A stretch of 64,000 bases of DNA from Micromonospora echinospora (lineage in GTDB: Bacteria; Actinomycetota; Actinomycetes; Mycobacteriales; Micromonosporaceae), in NCBI RefSeq assembly GCF_900091495.1, contig NZ_LT607413.1:7571501-7635500 (forward strand), in the 5' to 3' direction. Positions 18,410 through 26,530 of the stretch are shown piece by piece; the stretch's first letter is position 1, and each line of letters starts with the position of its first letter. The position numbers were made by a program, and so were the translations under genes. Under the pieces are notes generated by a model. That model made no database searches and was not told the origin of the DNA. It saw only the letters and a program-made list of their open reading frames with translations.

Positions 18410-19570
18410 TCAGCCCAGCCCCACCCACTCCTGGTCGATCACCCGCCCGTCGGTGGCCTCGATCGCCGCCGCGTAGACCTCCAGGACCCGGCGGGCGACC
18501 ACCGGCCAGTCGAAGCCGGTCACCACCTGGTCGCCGCAGGCGGTCAGCTCCGCCCGCCGCGCCGGGTCGTCGAGCAGGCCGGCCAACGCGTCCCGCAGCG
18601 CGCCCGCGTCCCCGGTGGGGAAGAGGTGTCCGGCCCGTCCCCCGTCGAGTACCCGGCGGAACGCGTCCAGGTCGCTGGCGACCACCGTGGTCCCGGCGGC
18701 GAGCGCCTCGGTGAGGATCATGCCGAACGACTCGCCGCCGGTGTTCGGGGCGACGTAGAGGTGCACGCTGCGTAGCATGCGCGGTTTGTCCGCCTCGGAG
18801 ACCAGGCCGAGGAAGGTGACCCGGTCCCGCAGGTCGGCCGGGAAGCGGGCGTAGAGGTCGTCGGCCTCGCCCGGACCGGCGACCAGCAGCCGCAGGCCGG
18901 GACGGTGCGGGGCCAGCTCGACGAAGGCGTCCCGCAGCACCGGGAAGCCCTTGCGCGACTCGGTGAACCGGCCGAGGAAGCCGACCGTGCCGCCGGTGCC
19001 CGCCCCACACTCCCCCGGCCAGCCGGGCAGCGGCTCCGCGCCGGTGAACCGGGCCACGGTCACCCCGTTGGGGATCTCCACCGCGCCACCGCCCATGTGC
19101 TCGACCTGCACCTTCCGGGCGAGCGCGCTGACCGCGATCCGGGCGGTGATCCGTTCCAGCACGATCTGGAGCACGCCCTGCGCGGCGGCGAGCGCCCGCG
19201 ACCGGGTCATCGCGGTGTGGAAGGTCGCCACCACCGGTCCCCGGGCGGAGAGCACGGCCAGCAGCGACAGGCTCAGCGTCAGCGGCTCGTGCACGTGCAG
19301 GACGTCGAAGTCGCCCCGGGTGATCCAGCGGCGGACCCGGGCGGTGGAGACCGGCCCGAAGGCGATCCGCGCCACCGAGCCGTTGTACGGCAGGGGGACC
19401 GCCCGGCCGGCCGGCACGACGTACGGCGGCAGCGGCGAGTCCTCGTCGGCGGGCGCGAGCACGCTCACCTCGTGCCCGAGGCCGATCAGCGCCTCCGCGA
19501 GGTCGACGACGTGGTTCTGCACGCCCCCGGGCACGTCGAAGGAGTACGGGCAGACGATGCCGATACGCAC
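18410..19570 (-). CDS. pimA: Phosphatidyl-myo-inositol mannosyltransferase PimA
   Basis: 386 residues, GT-B fold GT4. It begins MRIGIVCPYSFDVPGGVQNH, the PimA N-terminus with the flexible acceptor loop. HVHEPLTLSLS and ATFHTAMTRSRAL are conserved acceptor-side motifs. The GDP-mannose side shows FLGRFTESRKGFPVL and the EX7E element ESFGMILTEALAAG (about 282-295). It transfers the first mannose from GDP-Man to phosphatidylinositol on the cytoplasmic membrane face. The neighbouring patA and pgsA genes encode the following acylation step and the preceding lipid synthesis step. A 103-nt purine-rich spacer separates it from patA. Confidence 0.95.
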   Translation of the reverse strand: MRIGIVCPYSFDVPGGVQNHVVDLAEALIGLGHEVSVLAPADEDSPLPPYVVPAGRAVPLPYNGSVARIAFGPVSTARVRRWITRGDFDVLHVHEPLTLSLSLLAVLSARGPVVATFHTAMTRSRALAAAQGVLQIVLERITARIAVSALARKVQVEHMGGGAVEIPNGVTVARFTGAEPLPGWPGECGAGTGGTVGFLGRFTESRKGFPVLRDAFVELAPHRPGLRLLVAGPGEADDLYARFPADLRDRVTFLGLVSEADKPRMLRSVHLYVAPNTGGESFGMILTEALAAGTTVVASDLDAFRRVLDGGRAGHLFPTGDAGALRDALAGLLDDPARRAELTACGDQVVTGFDWPVVARRVLEVYAAAIEATDGRVIDQEWVGLG

Positions 19571-19673
19571 AGCTGGCGCCTTTCGTTCACTGCCGCGGGG
19601 CTCCGCTCCGCTGCTCCTCGCACTCCGGCTCGCTCACCTGCCGCCTCGCTCCTCACGTCCTCGCGGCGTACCG

Positions 19674-20627
19674 TCAGACCGGCCCGGAGGCCGCCGGTGG
19701 CCGGCTCTGCCGCCGGGGCCGGGGCGACGGGTTCCCCGGGCCGTCCTGGTCCAGCCACATCCGCTGCAACATGTGCCAGTCTTCCGGATGGCGGGCGATG
19801 CCCGCCGCCAGACCGTCGGCAATCCGCTGGGTCAGCAGCCGGGCCCGCTGGTCGAGTGGGCCGCTGTCCGGGTCGGTCAGTTCCAGCGGTCCCTCGATGG
19901 AGGCGCACGGCGCATCCGGTTCGTACCACATCGTGGCGACGTAGAGGGGCGCGCCGGTGCGCAGGGCGAGCAGGGCCGGGCCGGCCGGCATCCGGGTCCG
20001 CCCGCCGAAGAAGGTGACCTCCACGCCCCGGGCGGAGAGGTCCCGGTCGGCCAGCAGCGGCACGACGTGCCCGGCGCCCAGCCGCTCGACCAGGATCTCG
20101 AAGGGGGGACGCTCGCCGCCGTGGGTGGGCAGGATCTCCATGCCGAGGCCCCGCCGGAAGGCGAGGAAACGCTCGTAGACCGCCTCGGGGCGGAGCCGCT
20201 CGGCGACCGTGGTGATCGGCCAGCCCTGGGCGGCGACCCACGCCCCGGCGGCGTCCCAGTTGCCGGCGTGCGGCAGCGCCACCACCGCGCCCCGACCGGC
20301 CGCCACGTCGGCGGCGAGCAGGTCGTGGCCGTGGGTCAGCCGGAACCCGGCGAGGAGCTGCTCGTGGCTGAGCGAGGGCAGCCGGAACGCCTCCAGCCAG
20401 TACCGGGCGTACGAGCGCAGCCCCTGGCGGACCAGCTCGTCCAGCTCCGCGTCGGGCAGGTCGGGACCGACCACCCGGCGCAGGTTCGCGGCGAGTCGGG
20501 CCGTACCCGCGCCGCCGGCCCGGTGGGCGCGGTCCGCGCCGGCGCGGAAGATGGCGGCGGCGACCGGGCCGGGCAGCGCGCGGACCAGCCGCCAGCCGGC
20601 GACGTAGCCCAGTTCGGCGAGGTTCAC
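19674..20627 (-). CDS. patA: Phosphatidylinositol mannoside acyltransferase (lysophospholipid acyltransferase family)
   Basis: 317 residues of the LpxL/HtrB-like acyltransferase fold. The HX4D catalytic motif is PHAGNWDAAGAW (about 119-130). The substrate segment EILVERLGAGHVVPLLADRD and the late FFGG motif are present. Residues 280-317 are a polar Pro/Arg tail. It acylates the 6-position of the mannose added by PimA, using acyl-CoA. It follows pgsA by 31 nt on the same strand, consistent with a pgsA-patA-pimA operon as in mycobacteria. Confidence 0.93.
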   Translation of the reverse strand: MNLAELGYVAGWRLVRALPGPVAAAIFRAGADRAHRAGGAGTARLAANLRRVVGPDLPDAELDELVRQGLRSYARYWLEAFRLPSLSHEQLLAGFRLTHGHDLLAADVAAGRGAVVALPHAGNWDAAGAWVAAQGWPITTVAERLRPEAVYERFLAFRRGLGMEILPTHGGERPPFEILVERLGAGHVVPLLADRDLSARGVEVTFFGGRTRMPAGPALLALRTGAPLYVATMWYEPDAPCASIEGPLELTDPDSGPLDQRARLLTQRIADGLAAGIARHPEDWHMLQRMWLDQDGPGNPSPRPRRQSRPPAASGPV

Positions 20628-20658
20628 CCCGGTCCTCCCCCGTCGCCGGTCGGGCCGG

Positions 20659-21288
20659 TCACCCCGACACGCCCGCCCGGGCCCGCTGGGCCTGCCGGTA
20701 CACGTGGATCATCCGCTGGCCGACGGTGAAGATCGACACGGCGGCGAGCAGCCAGAGCGCCACCACCAGGGCCCGGTCGATCCCGAACCCGGTGAGCAGC
20801 CCGCCGACCCCGACGATGAGCAGCCGCTCGGTCCGCTCGGCGATGCCCACGTTGCAGGTCATGCCGAGCCCCTCGGCCCGGGCCTTGACGTAGGAGACCA
20901 GGCCCCCGGCGGCCAGGCAGACCAGCGCCGCGGCCACGCCGCCCCGGTCGCCCTGGGTGGCGAGGTAGTAGGCGACCGCGCCGAAGACCGCGCTGTCGGC
21001 CACCCGGTCCATGCTGGAGTCGAGGAACGCGCCGAACGTGGTGGAGCCGCCGCTCATCCGGGCCATCGTGCCGTCGAGCAGGTCGGTCAGCGCGAAGACG
21101 GTGACGATGAGGGCACCGGCGACCAGGTGCCCGCGCGCACCGAAGCCGAGGGCGCCGACGAGCACCCCGACGGTGCCGGCGACGGTGACCATGTTGGGGG
21201 TGACGCCCGCGCGGAGCAGGGCACGTGCGACCGGCTCCACGACACGGGTCATCCCCGCTCGGGCCGACACTTGGAAGATCTTCGCCAT
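20659..21288 (-). CDS. pgsA: Phosphatidylinositol phosphate synthase (CDP-alcohol phosphatidyltransferase)
   Basis: 209 residues with about six membrane segments. The CDP-alcohol signature D-x2-DG-x2-AR-x8-G-x3-D-x3-D is exact: DLLDGTMAR then GAFLDSSMDR (about 68-95). It makes phosphatidylinositol phosphate from CDP-diacylglycerol and inositol 1-phosphate, the lipid base for PIMs. It is first in the pgsA-patA-pimA series, and divergent from the EF-G-like gene across about 245 nt that must carry both promoters. Confidence 0.94.
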   Translation of the reverse strand: MAKIFQVSARAGMTRVVEPVARALLRAGVTPNMVTVAGTVGVLVGALGFGARGHLVAGALIVTVFALTDLLDGTMARMSGGSTTFGAFLDSSMDRVADSAVFGAVAYYLATQGDRGGVAAALVCLAAGGLVSYVKARAEGLGMTCNVGIAERTERLLIVGVGGLLTGFGIDRALVVALWLLAAVSIFTVGQRMIHVYRQAQRARAGVSG

Positions 21289-21534
21289 GGCGGTCCCACG
21301 ATAACGGTCCGCCGGTACGGGCGGTACGGCCGGTCGTGCCGACCCGCCGACGGGGTTGTGTCGGATCGGTAACGGGTGTCTGATCGGGGCAGGGGACGTG
21401 AGTCAGCTCACCCACCCGCCCGTCACGTTCCCGGTCCGCAGCAGTCCACCGGAGGATATCGCCGCGCACGCCCGGGCCGCTTCCCCCGTCACGCGGCGGT
21501 CGCCACCACACCACCGGCACAGGGAGGTGCGCCC

Positions 21535-23691
21535 ATGGCGCAGAGGAGTCACGACAGGGGTTCCACCGGCGGGGCGCCGGTGGCGGACGAGCCGCGTCGC
21601 GTCCGCAACGTGGTGCTGGTGGGCCACTCCGGGGCCGGCAAGACGACCCTGGTCGAGGGGCTCCTCGCGGCCAGCGGCACGATCACCCGGCCCGGCACGG
21701 TCGGCGACGGCACCACGGTCTGCGACCACGACCCCGCCGCGGTGCGCCAGCAGCGCTCGGTGAGCCTGGCCTGCGCGCCGCTGTGGCACAACGACGTCAA
21801 GGTCAACCTCCTGGACACCCCCGGTTACGCCGACTTCGTCGGTGAGCTGCGCGCCGGGTTGCGCGCCGCCGACGCGGCCCTGTTCGTGGTCTCCGCCGTC
21901 GACGGCATGGACGCGGCCACCGCCGCGCTCTGGGAGGAGTGCGCCGCCGTCGACATGCCCCGGGCGGTGGCCGTCTCCCGGCTGGACCACCCGCGCGCCG
22001 ACTTCGACGAGGCGGTGGCGCTGTGCCAGCGGGTCTTCGGCGACAACGTGCTCCCGCTCTACCTGCCGATGCTGGGCGACGACGGGATCTCGGTGGTCGG
22101 CCTGATGGGGTTGATCACCCGTCGGGTCTTCGACTACACCGCCGGGCTGCCGGCCGCCATCCGGCAGCCCGACCCGGAGCACCTGCCGGCCATCGTCGAG
22201 GCCCGGGACGAGCTGATCGAGGGGGTCATCGCCGAGAGCGAGGACGAGACCCTGATGGACCGCTACCTCGACGGCGAGGAGATCGGCACCGACATCCTCG
22301 TCGAGGACCTGGAGAAGGCGGTCGCCCGGGGCCACTTCCATCCGGTGGTGCCGGTCTGCGCGCAGACCGGGGTGGGGCTCGACGTCCTGCTGGAGGTGCT
22401 GACGGCGGCGTTCCCGTCGCCCCCGGAGCACACCCTGCCGGCGGTGACCGGGGTGGACGGCTCACCGCGTCCGCCGCTGACCTGCGACCCGGACGGGCCG
22501 CTGGTCGCCGAGGTGGTCCGGACCACCGTCGACCGGCACGTCGGACGGATCAGCCTGGTCCGGGTCTTCTCCGGCACCCTGCGGCCGGAGCAGACCATCC
22601 ACGTGTCCGGCCACGGCCTGGCCGAGCGGGGGCACCCGGACCACGACGCGGACGAGCGGGTCGGGCACGTCTACAGCCCGCTCGGCGCGACGCTGCGCGA
22701 GGTGCCGTACTGCGTGGCCGGTGACCTCTGCGCGATCACCAAGTCGGGCAGCGCGGAGACCGGCGACACCGTCTCCGCCAAGGACGACCCGCTGCTGGTC
22801 GCCCCGTGGGAGATGCCCGAGCCGCTGCTGCCGGTGGCGGTGGTGGCGCGCAGCCGGGCCGACGAGGACGCGCTGGCCCGCAACCTGGCCCGGCTGGTGG
22901 CCGGGGACCCGACCCTGCGGCTGGAGCGCAACCCGGAGACCCACCAGCTGGTGCTCTGGTGCATGGGTGAGGCGCACGCCGACGTGGTGCTGGACCGGCT
23001 GCGTGCCGGCGGCGTCGACCTGGAGACCGAGCCGGTGCGGGTGCCGCTGCGGGAGACGTTCGGCGCCGCCACCACCGGCCACGGCCGGCACGTCAAGCAG
23101 TCCGGCGGGCACGGTCAGTACGCCGTCTGCGACATCGAGGTGGAGCCGCTGCCCCGGGGCAGCGGGTTCGAGTTCGTCGACCGGGTGGTCGGTGGCGCGG
23201 TGCCGCACACCTACGTCCCCTCGGTGGAGAAGGGCGTCCGGGCCCAGATGGAACGGGGTCTGGTCGCCGGGAACCCGGTGGTCGACCTGCGGGTGACGTT
23301 GGTGGACGGCAAGGCCCACAGCGTCGACTCCTCCGACGCGGCGTTCCAGACCGCCGGTGCGCTCGCCCTGCGCGACGCCGCCGGCCGGGGTGGGGTGGTG
23401 CTGCTGGAGCCGGTGGACGAGGTCGTGGTCCGCATCCCGGACCGGTACGTCGGCGCGGTGCTGGGTGACCTGTCCGGCCGGCGGGGCCGGGTGCTCGGCA
23501 CCGAGCCGGACGACTCCCGTGTGGAGCGCAGCCTGGTCCGTGCCGAGGTGCCCGCCACCGAGCTGTTGCGGTACGCGGTGGAGCTGCGCGCGACGACCTC
23601 CGGCACCGGCGCCTTCCGGCGGTCCTTCGCCCGCTACGAGCAGCTCCCCGCCCACCTGGCCGACGAGGTCCGCGCCGCGCACGCCCCCTGA
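21535..23691 (+). CDS. Elongation factor G-like GTPase (EF-G2 type)
   Basis: 718 residues with EF-G domain order. G1 is GHSGAGKTTL (about 29-38), G3 is DTPGYADF (about 93-100), and domains II to V follow (including HGQYAVCDIEVEPL in domain IV). The G4 motif, NKxD in true EF-G, is SRLDHPRADFDE (about 148), so base specificity may be altered. It lies away from the rpsL-rpsG-fusA-tuf cluster, which fits the dispensable actinobacterial paralogue rather than the housekeeping factor. ATG 21535 has AGGGAGGTG upstream. Its role in translation or ribosome rescue is not established. Confidence 0.88.
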   Translation: MAQRSHDRGSTGGAPVADEPRRVRNVVLVGHSGAGKTTLVEGLLAASGTITRPGTVGDGTTVCDHDPAAVRQQRSVSLACAPLWHNDVKVNLLDTPGYADFVGELRAGLRAADAALFVVSAVDGMDAATAALWEECAAVDMPRAVAVSRLDHPRADFDEAVALCQRVFGDNVLPLYLPMLGDDGISVVGLMGLITRRVFDYTAGLPAAIRQPDPEHLPAIVEARDELIEGVIAESEDETLMDRYLDGEEIGTDILVEDLEKAVARGHFHPVVPVCAQTGVGLDVLLEVLTAAFPSPPEHTLPAVTGVDGSPRPPLTCDPDGPLVAEVVRTTVDRHVGRISLVRVFSGTLRPEQTIHVSGHGLAERGHPDHDADERVGHVYSPLGATLREVPYCVAGDLCAITKSGSAETGDTVSAKDDPLLVAPWEMPEPLLPVAVVARSRADEDALARNLARLVAGDPTLRLERNPETHQLVLWCMGEAHADVVLDRLRAGGVDLETEPVRVPLRETFGAATTGHGRHVKQSGGHGQYAVCDIEVEPLPRGSGFEFVDRVVGGAVPHTYVPSVEKGVRAQMERGLVAGNPVVDLRVTLVDGKAHSVDSSDAAFQTAGALALRDAAGRGGVVLLEPVDEVVVRIPDRYVGAVLGDLSGRRGRVLGTEPDDSRVERSLVRAEVPATELLRYAVELRATTSGTGAFRRSFARYEQLPAHLADEVRAAHAP

Positions 23692-23711
23692 CCCCGACCC
23701 GATCGACGGGC

Positions 23712-23782
23712 CACGGACGAGGCCGGGCGGGTGGCACGGGGCGGCGGGGCCAGGGCGACGCCGGGGCACGGACGAGGCCGGG
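23712..23782. repeat. Two 16-bp direct repeats in the EF-G2/aldo-keto intergenic space
   Basis: The sequence cacggacgaggccggg occurs at 23712-23727 and again, identical, at 23767-23782. It lies between the convergent stops of the EF-G-like gene and the aldo/keto reductase gene. No terminator-like stem is formed by the copies, which are direct rather than inverted. Confidence 0.6.
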
Positions 23783-23808
23783 TCAGTGACGCCGGGGCGG
23801 CAGCCGGG

Positions 23809-24867
23809 TCAGGGGCGTGCCCCGGGGAGCGTGGGGGCCGGCCAGTAGGGGCGGTCGTCGTCCCGGAGGGCGGCGGTGCGCAGGGCGGCGAGCTGTCGTT
23901 CCACCTCGGCGAACTGGTCCGGTGGCAGCGGCCCCCGATGCAGCGCGCCGGCGTTCTCCTCCACCTGGGCCACGGTCCGGCACCCGGGGATGGGGACGGT
24001 CCGGTCGCTGCGGGCCCAGATCCAGCCCAGCGCGCCCTGGGCGAGGGTCCGGCCGTCGGCGGTGAGGGCGGCCCGGACCGTGGCCACCCGGCGCAGCCAC
24101 TCCGGGGCGGGACGGCCGCCCCGGAACCAGTCCAGCCAGCCGGAGGTGACGCCCCGGACGTCGTCGGGCGGCAGCGTGGAGCCGGTGGTGTACTTGCCGG
24201 TCAGCAGGCCCATGCCGAGCGGGCCCCGGCAGATCCCGGCCAGGTCGTACTTGTCGCAGACGGCGAGCATGGCCGGGGCGTCGCGCAGCACCGACAGGTT
24301 GTGCTGGACGGCGGTGTGGTGCATGCCGGTCCGGGCGTAGGCGGCGGCCCGGTCGGGATGGTCGGTGCTCCACCCGTACGCCCGGACGAGGCCCTCGGCG
24401 ACCAGGTCCTCCAGGGTGCCGACCAGCGCCTCGGCGCGTGGGACCGGCAGGTCGGCGAGGTGCAGCTGGTAGAGGTCGATCCGGTCGGTGCCGAGCCGGC
24501 GCAGCGAGTCGACCACCGCCCGGCGCAGGTACGCCGGGGACGCGTCCCGCCCGGTGACCCGCCGGGTGGCCTCGTCGAAGGTCCAGCCCCACTTGGTGGC
24601 GACGAGCGCCTCGTCCCGCCGCCCGGCCAGCGCCCGGCCGAGGACCCGCTCGCCGTGCCCCGCGCCGTACGTGTCGGCGGTGTCGAAGAGCGTGACACCG
24701 AGGTCGAGGGCGCGGCGGACCGCCCGGACGGACTCGGCGTCGTCGACCGGCCCCCACCCCAGTGGCCGGCTCCCGTCGGCCCAGGGACCGCCGATCGCCC
24801 AGCACCCCATGCCGAGAGCGCTGACCTCGATGCCACTGCGGCCCAGTCGCCGCGTCGTCACTGCCAC
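23809..24867 (-). CDS. Aldo/keto reductase
   Basis: 352 residues, (beta/alpha)8 AKR barrel. The catalytic tetrad is visible: Asp and Tyr in LFDTADTYGAG (about 61-71), Lys in VATKWGW (about 93) and His in YQLHLADLP (about 132). The NADPH site near the C-terminus is IPGCRTVAQVEEN. It would reduce aldehydes or ketones with NADPH; the substrate is unknown. It interrupts, together with the EF-G-like gene, a block otherwise ordered as in mycobacteria. Start is GTG 24867 or GTG 24861. Confidence 0.9.
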   Translation of the reverse strand: MAVTTRRLGRSGIEVSALGMGCWAIGGPWADGSRPLGWGPVDDAESVRAVRRALDLGVTLFDTADTYGAGHGERVLGRALAGRRDEALVATKWGWTFDEATRRVTGRDASPAYLRRAVVDSLRRLGTDRIDLYQLHLADLPVPRAEALVGTLEDLVAEGLVRAYGWSTDHPDRAAAYARTGMHHTAVQHNLSVLRDAPAMLAVCDKYDLAGICRGPLGMGLLTGKYTTGSTLPPDDVRGVTSGWLDWFRGGRPAPEWLRRVATVRAALTADGRTLAQGALGWIWARSDRTVPIPGCRTVAQVEENAGALHRGPLPPDQFAEVERQLAALRTAALRDDDRPYWPAPTLPGARP

Positions 24868-24954
24868 CGGTCGATCCTGTCATCCGGGTGGTGCGGCGCG
24901 CGGCAGGTCGTTACACCCCGAAGACAGGACACATGCGACAGAGCGGACAGCCGG

Positions 24955-25503
24955 TCAGGCCGCCGGCCAGGCCTTGGCGAGCAGGTCACGGGTGTCGGTG
25001 AGCAACTGCGGCAGGACCTTCGTCTGCCCGATCACCGGCATGAAGTTGGCGTCCCCGCCCCAGCGGGGCACCACGTGCTGGTGTAGGTGCGCCGCGATAC
25101 CGGCTCCGGCCACCCCGCCCTGGTTCATGCCGAGGTTGAAGCCGTGGGCGTTGCTGACCTGGCGTACCACCCGCATCGCGGTCTGGGTGAAGGCGGCCAG
25201 TTCGGCGGTCTCGGTCAGGCCGAGGTCGGTGTAGTCGGCGACGTGCCGGTACGGGCAGACCAGCAGGTGGCCGGGGTTGTACGGGTAGAGGTTCAGCACC
25301 GCGAAGACGTGCTCGCCCCGGGCCACCACCAGGCTCTCCGCCGGAGCCAGCCCGGGAGCCCGGCAGAAGGGGCAACCGGCGGGCTTCTCGTACCCGCCGT
25401 CGGGCCGGTCCTCGCCGGTGATGTAGGTCATCCGGTGCGGAGTCCAGAGCCGCTCCAGGCCGTCGGCCATGCCGCTGTCCGTGTGCCGTTCCGCCCCTGT
25501 CAC
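24955..25503 (-). CDS. HIT-family (histidine triad) nucleotide hydrolase/transferase
   Basis: 182 residues from GTG 25503, which has AGGA eight bases upstream; an ATG at 25470 is the alternative. The triad is HLHQHVVPRW (about 147-156). RLWTPHRMTYI and NLYPYNPGHLLVCPYRHV match the long mycobacterial HIT protein encoded beside thrS and pgsA (a diadenosine-polyphosphate phosphorylase-like group). A CPFC pair near residue 72 could bind zinc with downstream His. It lies between thrS and pgsA on the same strand, as in mycobacteria, although two plus- and minus-strand genes intervene. Confidence 0.9.
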   Translation of the reverse strand: MTGAERHTDSGMADGLERLWTPHRMTYITGEDRPDGGYEKPAGCPFCRAPGLAPAESLVVARGEHVFAVLNLYPYNPGHLLVCPYRHVADYTDLGLTETAELAAFTQTAMRVVRQVSNAHGFNLGMNQGGVAGAGIAAHLHQHVVPRWGGDANFMPVIGQTKVLPQLLTDTRDLLAKAWPAA

Positions 25504-25638
25504 GTCTGTGATCCTACGTTCCCGACCGGACGGTCCCGGGCAAGCCCGGTGGCACCTCCGGAGTCGGGCACACGAACGACATATGACCATCTATGCCCTC
25601 GACAGCACCCCGCGCCAGATTAAGAATGTGTGAAGGAT

Positions 25639-25662
25639 ATTGACGCAGGGCTCTCCGTCAAT
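25639..25662. promoter_or_regulatory. Inverted repeat upstream of the M15 peptidase gene
   Basis: ATTGACG (25639-25645) and CGTCAAT (25656-25662) are perfect inverted copies 10 nt apart, in an unusually AT-rich stretch about 50 nt before the peptidase start. TTGACG could also serve as a -35 element, but no matching -10 is at standard spacing. Likely an operator; the regulator is unknown. Confidence 0.45.
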
Positions 25663-25712
25663 GAAACTTCCATCCCGATCTATTGTGATGATCGTCGATG
25701 GGAGTGTGTGTC

Positions 25713-26465
25713 GTGAACCGACGTACCACCGTTCTCCGCCGGCTCGGGCGCGCCCTGACAGCCTGCGCGCTCGCCGCCGTCGCCAGCCTGGTCGGGGTGA
25801 CCGTGACGAGCAGCGCGGCGCAGGCCGACGGCTGCTACAACTGGGGCCGGACGCTCTCCTCCGGCATGAGCGGCGAGGATGTCCGGCAGCTCCAGATCCG
25901 CGTCTCCGGCTACCCCGGCTACGGCGCGCGGATCGCCATCGACGGCGCGTTCGGCCCGGCGACCCGGTCCGCGGTGATCCGCTTCCAGCAGGCGTACGGT
26001 CTCTCCGCCGACGGCGTCGCCGGTCCGCAGACCTTCAACCAGCTCTACGCCCTTCAGGACGACGACTGCACCCCGATCAACTTCACCTACGCCGAGTGGA
26101 ACCGGTGCAACGGCGACTGGTCGGGCGGCGCGGTCTCGGCGAGCAGCGCGCGGTTCAACGCGCTGGTCTCGATGTGGAAGCTCCAGGCCATGCGGAAGGC
26201 CCTCGGCAGCGTGCCGCTCTACATCAGCAGCGGGTTCCGCAGCTACTCCTGCAACAGCGCGGTCGGTGGGGCGTCCAACAGCCGGCACCTGTTCGGCGAC
26301 GGGGTGGACCTGACCGGCTCGCCCTCGTTCTGCCGGCTCGCCCAGCAGGCCCGTAACCACGGCTTCAGCAACATCCTCGGCCCCGGCTACCCGGGCCACA
26401 ACGACCACACCCACCTGGGCAACTCGCCGAGCCAGTCCTGGTCGGCCCCGAGCTGCGGGATCTGA
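25713..26465 (+). CDS. Secreted peptidoglycan-binding M15-type peptidase (D-Ala-D-Ala carboxypeptidase-like)
   Basis: 250 residues. A Sec signal peptide with basic start and Ala-rich core ends near SAAQADG (about 38). A peptidoglycan-binding-1 domain (about 48-105) has SGEDVRQLQIRVSGYPGY and IDGAFGPATRSAVIRFQ. The M15A catalytic domain keeps the zinc ligands SRHLFGDGVD (about 190-199) and HNDHTH (about 228-233). It would trim peptidoglycan stem peptides outside the cell. GTG 25713 is chosen because GGAG lies eight bases upstream; an ATG 15 nt earlier has no ribosome site. A dyad upstream suggests regulation. Confidence 0.87.
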   Translation: MNRRTTVLRRLGRALTACALAAVASLVGVTVTSSAAQADGCYNWGRTLSSGMSGEDVRQLQIRVSGYPGYGARIAIDGAFGPATRSAVIRFQQAYGLSADGVAGPQTFNQLYALQDDDCTPINFTYAEWNRCNGDWSGGAVSASSARFNALVSMWKLQAMRKALGSVPLYISSGFRSYSCNSAVGGASNSRHLFGDGVDLTGSPSFCRLAQQARNHGFSNILGPGYPGHNDHTHLGNSPSQSWSAPSCGI

Positions 26466-26487
26466 TCCCCGCCACCCGTACGACGAC

Positions 26488-26514
26488 GAGGCCCCCGCCC
26501 AGCGGCGGGGCCTC
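26488..26514. terminator. Bidirectional hairpin between the M15 peptidase and thrS stops
   Basis: gaggcccccgcc (26488-26499) pairs with ggcggggcctc (26504-26514) with one bulge, in the 65 nt between two convergent genes. It can terminate both transcripts. Confidence 0.6.
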
Positions 26515-26530
26515 CGGTGCGTCCGGAAGG

